This document shows positions 1 through 4,836 of a stretch of 5,980 nt of DNA, one piece after another. This stretch comes from DASYAN01 sp036501345. Lineage in GTDB: Bacteria; Chloroflexota; Ktedonobacteria; Ktedonobacterales; Ktedonobacteraceae. Every line of letters begins with the position of its first letter. Position 1 is the first letter of the stretch. Both the position numbers and the translations under genes were made by a program. The notes under the pieces are model-generated. The model was given only the letters and a program-made list of their open reading frames with translations, did no database searches and was not told the origin of the DNA. Location: positions 1 through 5,980 of the forward strand of contig DASYAN010000583.1 of assembly GCA_036501345.1 (NCBI GenBank). Direction: 5' to 3'.

Positions 1-16
1 AAATACGCCAAGAGGA

Positions 17-997
17 ATGCTACGAAGAGCGACGCGTTTCCCCTGGCAATTGCTTATTATTGTTCCTTTACTGGTAGCTTTGGCTATTTCGACCTTTCTG
101 TACATGTCTCGTGCGGGGGGAAAGATAATGCCATCGGTAACGCAGCTTTTCTATAAACTATCTGAACCCGGATCATCTGTTATTGCGACACCACAGCCGT
201 CGTTCCCTACGACATTACCCCAGGTGGGCTCTGTGCTCTATACCGTACAATCGGGTGATTCATGTGACAGTATCTTAGCGCTTCAAATGAATATGCAGGC
301 GGCAGGAGAAGTGTTCAGTGATGCCAATCCTAAGACGGTCCAAGTGCTCAATAGTACTCTGGGCCAGGATTGTCACACATTACAGCCGGGCCTAGTTCTA
401 TCACTGCCCCCTCAGTATCCGCTAGTTGCTTTAGGTGGGGTTGTCTTGCAAATCGAATCTGCAACATCGCAACAGTTAGTGCCAACACCCCTAATCAATG
501 TTCCAGACCAAGAGCAGCAGGGACCTGATTGTTCCGATGGCTGTAAGCTCTTGGTGCGGGTAAATTTGCATACACGCGTTTATCTCACGGTGAAGACTTC
601 ACTGTCTATCCATGTCGGTTCCTGGGTATGGGCACAGGCTATGCTAGCTCGCAAAGCAGTATCCGGTTTTGACAATTATCCCTATGCAGATCCTAAAGCC
701 TTGCTTGATGGGATGGTTCTGCCTGTCTGCGATTTCCAGGTTGATAATACACACGACGATAATGCAACCTCGTGCCAGGATCTCACACCAAATACGATTA
801 GTACCGATCGAGGTGCTTGGCTTCTTTCGATGATTGGCCCTGGCGCACTTGATCACTGGCAGTACGCATTGCCTCATCTTTCCGTGAGTACGCGTGTGAT
901 GGTCTGGCTATCGCTCAATAATGGGAATTTAACCTTCCAGGCGGGGAATCCGGTGTACCGCTACGACAATGCGTCGCATATTTACATCAAAGTTTAA
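17..997 (+). CDS. Membrane-anchored extracytoplasmic protein with LysM-like domain (5' end uncertain)
   Basis: Probable cell-envelope protein held by an N-terminal membrane helix (about residues 9-30, preceded by Arg3, Arg4 and Arg7, so the rest should face outward). A Pro/Ser/Thr-rich linker (about 50-70) leads to a LysM-like module at about 74-131, recognised by the 'YTVQSGDSCDSI' opening and the 'LQPGLVLSLP' close; LysM domains bind N-acetylglucosamine polymers such as peptidoglycan. The remaining part (about 170-326) is not recognised. It has six cysteines, all outside the membrane (C83, C119, C172, C176, C238, C253), which could form three disulfides; C83 and C119 lie inside the LysM-like module. 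The ATG at 17 is preceded by AGAGGA directly abutting it, too close for a normal Shine-Dalgarno, and the frame stays open to base 2, so the true start may lie left of the window. The gene ends with TAA, 228 bp before the receptor kinase on the same strand. The LysM call is fairly safe; the function is otherwise unknown. Confidence 0.8.
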   Translation: MLRRATRFPWQLLIIVPLLVALAISTFLYMSRAGGKIMPSVTQLFYKLSEPGSSVIATPQPSFPTTLPQVGSVLYTVQSGDSCDSILALQMNMQAAGEVFSDANPKTVQVLNSTLGQDCHTLQPGLVLSLPPQYPLVALGGVVLQIESATSQQLVPTPLINVPDQEQQGPDCSDGCKLLVRVNLHTRVYLTVKTSLSIHVGSWVWAQAMLARKAVSGFDNYPYADPKALLDGMVLPVCDFQVDNTHDDNATSCQDLTPNTISTDRGAWLLSMIGPGALDHWQYALPHLSVSTRVMVWLSLNNGNLTFQAGNPVYRYDNASHIYIKV

Positions 998-1040
998 GGT
1001 GGCGTGGTGAGCACATGGCAGACTAGATCGTTGCGTTGCA

Positions 1041-1049
1041 TGGTATAGT
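1041..1049 (+). promoter_or_regulatory. Candidate extended -10 promoter for the Ser/Thr kinase
   Basis: TGG followed by TATAGT gives a TGn extended -10 element with five of six matches to TATAAT, in the gap between the LysM gene and the kinase. No convincing -35 hexamer stands at the right distance, which an extended -10 can tolerate. It would give a 5' leader of about 170 bases before the kinase start. This is consensus matching only, and promoter preferences in this lineage are poorly known. Confidence 0.3.
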
Positions 1050-1141
1050 AGTGTTATAGCATTGCGGTATCGTCAAAGGGGATCATCGGAGAGCGCGAAC
1101 TCTGAGCTTCTTATACCACCTCTGCTCAAGGAAAAGTATAT

Positions 1142-1180
1142 ATGAATAAGCCAAAAAGGTCTATTGACTATGTGCGCTAG
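1142..1180 (+). CDS. Possible 12-residue leader ORF (MNKPKRSIDYVR)
   Basis: A tiny ORF with ATG start and TAG stop in the leader of the kinase gene. It has a good Shine-Dalgarno-like AAGGA at 1128-1132, nine bases before the ATG, which is why it is listed. The peptide is basic (two Lys, two Arg) and shows no run of one amino acid as in classical amino-acid attenuators. Its stop codon overlaps the base of the hairpin at 1179-1202. It may be real as a leader peptide or simply chance; a 12-codon ORF carries little statistical weight. Confidence 0.2.
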   Translation: MNKPKRSIDYVR

Positions 1181-1211
1181 GGCACTGAGGTTGCACTGCC
1201 TTTTTGCTTTT
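1179..1211 (+). terminator. Weak hairpin plus T-run before the kinase RBS (possible attenuator)
   Basis: AGGGCA (1179-1184) can pair with TGCCTT (1197-1202) with one G-T wobble; after a C-C mismatch, TG pairs with CA around a six-base loop. Five Ts at 1201-1205, partly used in the stem, and a second run of four Ts at 1208-1211 follow. The shape resembles a weak intrinsic terminator placed right before the GGAG of the kinase gene. It could end transcription from the LysM gene or act as an attenuator. The stem is short and imperfect. Confidence 0.25.
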
Positions 1212-1225
1212 GGAGATACATACAT

Positions 1226-3241
1226 ATGTCAGACTTGGAAGGAAAGACCCTCGACCGTTACGAATTACAGCGGCTCGTGGGTAAGGGTGGGATGGCCGAT
1301 GTGTACCTGAGTTATGACTTCCATTTTAACCGCGAAGTGGCAGTCAAGGTGTTCAAGCGTGAAGATGAGAATCTGCTACGCCGCTTTGTCCGAGAAGCAC
1401 ACTTGATGGCATCCTTGAGTAATGCTCATTTGATGCCAATATATGATGCAGGCTCAATGGTGCTGGATGGTAACAATATCTATTACATTGTCATGCCCCT
1501 TATGGAAGGTGGTACCTTACGGGCGCGTATCCGCAATAATCCTGCCTCTCCTTCCGAAGCTTGTCGCTATCTAAGTGATATTGCCGATGCCCTTGACTAT
1601 ATACATGGGCAGGGAATTATTCATCGCGATATCAAATCCTCTAATATATTGCTGGATACTAATGGCCGCTGTTACCTCTCTGATTTTGGTATTGCTCGTG
1701 CTTCTACCGATTCAACACAAATGACTAGTACTGGCAATATTATGGGCACCGTTGACTATTTGGCTCCTGAACTGGTCGAGACTGATCAGCGGGCCAATGC
1801 TCGTAGTGATCTTTACTCGCTTGGAGTCTTGCTCTTTGAAATGGTAACTGGGGCACTTCCTTTTAGGGGCGAGAACCAGATAGCTGTTGTTGCGATGCAT
1901 GTTAGCAAACGTCCTCCTTCGCCGCGTAGTATTGTGCCAACGCTCTCACGTAGTGTTGAACGCGTGATTTACAAGGCATTGGAGAAACGACCAGAGCAAC
2001 GCTACGATAGTGCCACTAAAATGGCCGAAGCTTTCTGTCGTGCAGCAACCAAACAGCCATTTCCTGATGAGCAATTAGCTGATCCTCCATGGAATCAGGC
2101 AACACTTGCTATTTCTGGTGAATATGTTCAGGATACTCACCATTTAGCGCAGGTACAAGAAGTGTATCGTCCACCTTCTGTAACTGGGCCTATGCCTGCT
2201 GCAAGATCTACGAGTATCTATCCTGAAGGATCGCTAAGTCGCTCGTTGCCTGCCTATTTGCCACCGCAAAACATGAAGCGGCGCTCGCCTGCTCGCACAC
2301 GGGCGATCATTGTTACTATGATGGCTGTTCTTGCTCTGCTAGCCGTCCTGATACCAGCAGTCTATGTGCTCGCTACACAATCCTACCAGCAGTCCGCTGA
2401 TAGGGCTCATGCATTGGCAACCTCTCAAGCAATGCGGAATTTAACAGCAACTGCTCGGTTAGTAGCTGCGAATGCAACGGCAACTCAACAAGTCCAAAAT
2501 GCAACAGCGACAGCCCAGGCTAGGGCCACTGCGACAGCTCAGGCGAATGCAACGGCAACTCAACAGGCGCTAAACGCAACTGCAACGGCACAAGCCTTGG
2601 CGACGGCAACAGCCCAGGCAAATGCTGCTGCTTCTGCTACTGCTAGTGTCATTCAGGCTGCTATAGCAGGCCCACTTATTTATAGCGATTCTTTCAGCAA
2701 TCCTCAAGATGGAGCTCAGGTTACTGGTTGGGACAGTGGACAGAATGCTTGCTCTTTTGAGCAAGATGGTTATCATGTGATGGCAAAGTTTGGAGCAGCA
2801 GGTGGCTTGCAGGGTTGTTATCAGTCAGGACAACAATTCCAGAATTTCACAGTGAAAATTGATATGCAGATAGCAAGTGGACAATCCGGTGGGCTATTTT
2901 TTCGTGCCAGTAACCAAGGCATTAATTCCGGTTATCTGTTCGAAGTGGACAGCAATGGCAACTACAGACTCTCAAGCTCTCCTGATTTCACCGGAGGCCG
3001 GGCGACTTTGCAAGATTGGACAGCTTCATCTGCTCTGAATAAGGGTTTTCATGTGAAAAACACCCTGGAAGTGATTGTGCAGGGTAACAATCTGAAGCTC
3101 TATGCCAATGGTGGATTTCTTACCGCTGTGCAAGATGCAACTTTTCCTGATGCGGGGTATATTGGTTTGCAGGCGAGCATTAACAATCAGAATCAGACTG
3201 CTGATGTCGTCTACACGAATTTGAACGTCTATCAGGCGTAA
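1226..3241 (+). CDS. Receptor-like Ser/Thr protein kinase (PknB family) with extracytoplasmic LamG/DUF1080-like domain
   Basis: Transmembrane Hanks-type kinase that phosphorylates Ser/Thr residues of cytoplasmic targets. The catalytic domain (about 12-272) has every key element: glycine loop GKGGMADVY (19-27), ATP-anchoring Lys41 in VAVK, helix-C Glu57, catalytic loop HRDIKSSN (133-140, Asp135), DFG (153-155), activation segment with Thr175, APE (180-182) and the late Arg259. It should be active. A variable juxtamembrane linker (about 275-350) and a basic KRRSPARTR patch lead to one membrane helix (about 360-383), placing the kinase inside. Outside come an Ala/Thr/Gln/Asn stalk (about 390-478, with two 25-residue repeats) and a beta-rich C-terminal domain (about 483-671) of the concanavalin/LamG type, like DUF1080 domains; Cys509 and Cys531 may form a disulfide. 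PknB of Firmicutes and Actinobacteria instead carries PASTA repeats, so the ligand here is probably different, perhaps a carbohydrate (inference). The ATG start has GGAG ten bases upstream (1212-1215), and the protein begins, as usual for the family, just before the 'RYELQRLVGKGG' strand. Confidence 0.95.
   Translation: MSDLEGKTLDRYELQRLVGKGGMADVYLSYDFHFNREVAVKVFKREDENLLRRFVREAHLMASLSNAHLMPIYDAGSMVLDGNNIYYIVMPLMEGGTLRARIRNNPASPSEACRYLSDIADALDYIHGQGIIHRDIKSSNILLDTNGRCYLSDFGIARASTDSTQMTSTGNIMGTVDYLAPELVETDQRANARSDLYSLGVLLFEMVTGALPFRGENQIAVVAMHVSKRPPSPRSIVPTLSRSVERVIYKALEKRPEQRYDSATKMAEAFCRAATKQPFPDEQLADPPWNQATLAISGEYVQDTHHLAQVQEVYRPPSVTGPMPAARSTSIYPEGSLSRSLPAYLPPQNMKRRSPARTRAIIVTMMAVLALLAVLIPAVYVLATQSYQQSADRAHALATSQAMRNLTATARLVAANATATQQVQNATATAQARATATAQANATATQQALNATATAQALATATAQANAAASATASVIQAAIAGPLIYSDSFSNPQDGAQVTGWDSGQNACSFEQDGYHVMAKFGAAGGLQGCYQSGQQFQNFTVKIDMQIASGQSGGLFFRASNQGINSGYLFEVDSNGNYRLSSSPDFTGGRATLQDWTASSALNKGFHVKNTLEVIVQGNNLKLYANGGFLTAVQDATFPDAGYIGLQASINNQNQTADVVYTNLNVYQA
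2471..2620 (+). repeat. Two tandem 75-bp (25-residue) repeats in the kinase stalk
   Basis: Bases 2471-2545 and 2546-2620 encode two head-to-tail 25-residue units (kinase residues 416-440 and 441-465), both of the form NATATQQ..NATATAQA.ATATAQA. The first 20 bases of the units are identical; the rest has drifted, mostly at third positions. The repeats sit in a longer Ala/Thr-rich stretch (about 405-475) that also shows a shorter internal ATATAQ periodicity. They lie just after the membrane helix, so they probably form an extended spacer or coil lifting the sensor domain away from the membrane. Thr and Asn richness could also suit glycosylation, which cannot be judged here. Confidence 0.85.
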
Positions 3242-3273
3242 TTGCCGCAGCTTGGCGCATTCTCGTGCTGTCC

Positions 3274-3304
3274 AAAAAACTGTTGAAGGGGAGATAGTTC
3301 AATA
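3274..3304 (-). terminator. Candidate intrinsic terminator of the GNAT acetyltransferase gene
   Basis: Read on the - strand, TATTGAA pairs with TTCAACA (3298-3304 with 3281-3287, one G-T wobble) around a ten-base loop, followed after one base by six Ts (A-run at 3274-3279 on the + strand). It lies 44-74 bases past the acetyltransferase stop, between the two convergent genes. The stem is AT-rich, so termination may be inefficient. I found no comparable signal on the + strand for the kinase gene. Confidence 0.35.
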
Positions 3305-3347
3305 GTCGTTGGCCATTTGCTAATGTATTCTTTGTTTCATCGATATT

Positions 3348-3839
3348 TTATTGTGGGGTTAAGTCCATGTGCCAGACCTCCTGAGCGGGATGCCAGCCAC
3401 AACGATGATAAAAGGCTCGTGCACGCTCATTTTGGGCTGTGACATACAGGTGCATATAAGATGCACCATGCAACTCTGCCCATGTTTTCGCTGTTTGCAT
3501 GAGCTGTTGTGCGAGGCCAGTACCCTGAAATTCAGGCTCAACATAGAGTGCAGCCAACCCAATACTCTGGCTGTGTTGAGCAAATGGCCAACTATCCACG
3601 GTTTCTAAGTTCAAGAAGCCTACTGGTTGACTTTCCTTCCAAGCAAGTAACCAAAGGATAGAGTCAGACTGGCATGTTTGTGAGAACTGTTCGTATAGTG
3701 TTTCTCGCCAATTGGGAGCAAGTGCAAATTTCTCATTGAGGGATGCATTAAAGTGATGCAATTTCTCGAAAAACATTGCGATAGCAGAAAACTGCTCCAA
3801 TTGTGCTGGTTCAAGCCGAATATCTAGCTTAACACTCAT
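3348..3839 (-). CDS. GNAT family N-acetyltransferase
   Basis: Predicted cytoplasmic acetyl-CoA-dependent N-acetyltransferase of 163 residues, a usual length for a single GNAT domain. Motif A is clear: strand beta-4 LAALYVEP (about 95-102), then the pyrophosphate-binding loop FQGTGLAQQL (104-113) with Q105, G108 and A110 at the conserved Q/R-x-x-G-x-G/A positions. Motif B follows as LYVTAQNERARAFYHRCGW (131-149), with Asn137, Tyr144 and the typical Gly-Trp turn. The N-terminal third, which usually determines substrate, gives no hint, so the acceptor (small molecule, drug, peptide or protein N-terminus) is unknown. The ATG is well supported by AAGGAG (3850-3855, complement) ten bases upstream. 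The gene stands alone, convergent with the Ser/Thr kinase and separated by 318 bp from the two-component genes upstream, so it is probably its own transcription unit. A perfect palindrome next to its RBS suggests repressor control. Confidence 0.92.
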   Translation of the reverse strand: MSVKLDIRLEPAQLEQFSAIAMFFEKLHHFNASLNEKFALAPNWRETLYEQFSQTCQSDSILWLLAWKESQPVGFLNLETVDSWPFAQHSQSIGLAALYVEPEFQGTGLAQQLMQTAKTWAELHGASYMHLYVTAQNERARAFYHRCGWHPAQEVWHMDLTPQ

Positions 3840-3853
3840 GTTTACTTTTCTCC

Positions 3854-3867
3854 TTGTTATATAACAA
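3854..3867. promoter_or_regulatory. Perfect 14-bp palindrome, candidate operator for the acetyltransferase gene
   Basis: TTGTTATATAACAA is its own reverse complement. It overlaps the last two bases of the acetyltransferase Shine-Dalgarno (3850-3855) and lies between the candidate -10 and the start codon, a position where a bound dimeric repressor would block transcription. No regulator gene is adjacent, so any protein would be encoded elsewhere. The surrounding DNA is AT-rich, which raises the chance of such a palindrome arising at random. Confidence 0.4.
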
Positions 3868-3886
3868 TATATCTATATTTGAACTT

Positions 3887-3916
3887 TTTATATCCAAACA
3901 AATTACTTCCTATGAA
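3887..3916 (-). promoter_or_regulatory. Candidate sigma-70-like promoter of the acetyltransferase gene
   Basis: On the - strand, TTCATA (3911-3916, four of six matches to TTGACA) is followed after 18 bases by TATAAA (3887-3892, five of six to TATAAT). It would start RNA near 3880, giving a leader of about 40 bases that includes the 14-bp palindrome and the AAGGAG site. Other AT-rich hexamers nearby could serve instead. Confidence 0.35.
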
Positions 3917-3920
3917 ATGA

Positions 3921-3946
3921 GGAGTATTCCTGAACTCGAAAACTCC
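3921..3946. other. Imperfect hairpin with CTGAACTC loop
   Basis: GGAGT (3921-3925) pairs with ACTCC (3942-3946); after one A-A mismatch, TTC (3927-3929) pairs with GAA (3938-3940). The eight-base loop 3930-3937 reads CTGAACTC, and its first seven bases are complementary to the left arm of the next hairpin (3973-3979). It lies just upstream of the acetyltransferase promoter candidate. Confidence 0.45.
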
Positions 3947-3971
3947 CGTCTCCGATCGACTATTTTCCGCA

Positions 3972-3992
3972 TAGTTCAGAAAGACTGAACTA
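3972..3992. other. Perfect 8-bp stem hairpin TAGTTCAG/CTGAACTA
   Basis: TAGTTCAG (3972-3979) and CTGAACTA (3985-3992) are exact reverse complements with a five-base spacer (AAAGA). No T-run follows on either strand, so it is not a standard intrinsic terminator. In RNA running off the end of the response regulator gene it could be a 3' stabilising hairpin; as DNA it could be a protein-binding inverted repeat. Confidence 0.5.
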
Positions 3993-4157
3993 CTTCTCAA
4001 AGAATAACCAAAAAGAGAGCTTTTTTCAATACCAAACAGCAGACATCTAGCAGACGATTTGCAGGCATTATTTAAATGAACGTCCCTTTTTATCTATACA
4101 TCTTTAAAGGGTAGAGGGATGATAGTTATTCTTGGTGAAATTGATGCGTACCGGATA

Positions 4158-4820
4158 CTATGGCTGCTCTCGTGGAGGAACGAGCTTGTGTTCGACTGCA
4201 TAAGCTGCCGCTTCGCTGCGTCGGGAGAGACCCAGCTTCTCCAGGATATGGCTGACGTGATTGCGTGCCGTTTTCTCGCTGACACAAAGCTCTCCCGCGA
4301 TTTGCTTGTTAGTGTAGCCCCGTGTCACCAGAGCTAGTACTTCGCGCTCACGCTCAGTTAGCTCTTCACCTTGTATCTGTCCTGTGCCGGCAGCTAGAGA
4401 TGTCATATTACGTATTGCGCGTTGTGCCGCTTCAGGATGCAGTAGTGATTTGCCGCTAGCAATCTGGCGTACCGCTTTGAGCAGTTCGATGCGGCTCACA
4501 TTTTTGAGCAAGTAGCCACTAGCACCAGCAATAATCGATGCGGTGACGGCTTCTTCATCGGGGAAAGAGGTGATCATCAATACTGCGATCTGAGGGTGAT
4601 CGCTCTTGATTTGGCGGCAAGCCTCAATCCCACCCATCTTCTCCATACGAACATCCATCAGCACAACTTGTGGGTCCAGCACTGGGATCTTTGCCAGCGC
4701 TTCTGCTCCATTGCCTGCTTCACCGATGACGTTGATGTCCGACTCTAGCTCAAATGCCGTTCGCATGCCAAGGCGTACAACCTCATGATCATCGACAATC
4801 ATTAAACGTATAGCTGCCAT
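4158..4820 (-). CDS. Two-component response regulator, NarL/LuxR (LiaR-like) family
   Basis: DNA-binding response regulator of 220 residues, the usual length of the family. The receiver domain (about 4-120) has the acidic pair Asp10-Asp11, phosphoacceptor Asp56 in VVLMDVRM, the switch Thr84 in LMITSF, and Lys106 in GYLLKN, so it should be phosphorylated normally. After a linker (about 122-150) comes a GerE-type helix-turn-helix (about 153-212): LTEREREVLALVTRGYTNKQIA, then the recognition helix SEKTARNHVSHILEKLGL. The ATG has a strong AAAGGAG (complement of 4827-4833) six bases upstream. This RBS fills most of the 16-bp gap after the histidine kinase stop, so the two are one operon and a cognate pair, kinase first. 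Its targets are unknown. The family includes LiaR and VraR, which respond to cell-envelope stress, but similarity of architecture does not prove that role here. Confidence 0.95.
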   Translation of the reverse strand: MAAIRLMIVDDHEVVRLGMRTAFELESDINVIGEAGNGAEALAKIPVLDPQVVLMDVRMEKMGGIEACRQIKSDHPQIAVLMITSFPDEEAVTASIIAGASGYLLKNVSRIELLKAVRQIASGKSLLHPEAAQRAIRNMTSLAAGTGQIQGEELTEREREVLALVTRGYTNKQIAGELCVSEKTARNHVSHILEKLGLSRRSEAAAYAVEHKLVPPREQP

Positions 4821-4836
4821 TGCTATCTCCTTTGTG

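Larger units (their letters stand above)
3840..4157. other. 318-bp AT-rich intergenic region
   Basis: This gap separates the start of the acetyltransferase from the stop of the response regulator, both on the - strand. I see no convincing gene in it on either strand. From left to right it holds the acetyltransferase RBS with an overlapping palindrome, a candidate promoter, two hairpins sharing CTGAACT/AGTTCAG (3921-3946 and 3972-3992), an A-run/T-run inverted repeat (4010-4025) and a long-loop inverted repeat CCCTTT/AAAGGG (4084-4089 with 4106-4111). The last ones are possible but weak 3' ends for the two-component operon. Confidence 0.6.

Noticed and set aside
644..877. 77-codon ORF on the - strand inside the LysM gene
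   Set aside because: It is antisense to a gene with clear domain content, its protein has no recognisable features and no RBS was evident; treated as a frame shadow.
1164..1169. TTGACT as a -35 element before the kinase
   Set aside because: No acceptable -10 hexamer lies 16-19 bases downstream; that stretch is GC-rich and holds the hairpin.
2405..2660. The repetitive Ala/Thr stretch as a CRISPR-like or mobile repeat array
   Set aside because: The units are contiguous, in frame, without spacers, and codon drift is mostly synonymous, so they are coding repeats of a protein stalk.
3369..3608. 79-codon ORF on the + strand over the acetyltransferase
   Set aside because: Antisense to a GNAT gene with intact motifs A and B; the translated product resembles nothing known.
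4010..4025. AAAAAG/CTTTTT inverted repeat as terminator of the two-component operon
   Set aside because: The stem is almost entirely A-T with only one G-C pair and a four-base loop, too weak to call a terminator on its own.
4084..4111. CCCTTT/AAAGGG inverted repeat after the response regulator stop
   Set aside because: The 16-base loop and lack of a following T-run on the - strand make it a poor intrinsic terminator; noted only as part of the gap.
4119..4337. 72-codon ORF on the + strand beginning in the intergenic gap and running into the response regulator
   Set aside because: AGAGGGATG gives a purine-rich stretch touching the ATG but no usable spacing, and most of the ORF is antisense to the conserved helix-turn-helix region.
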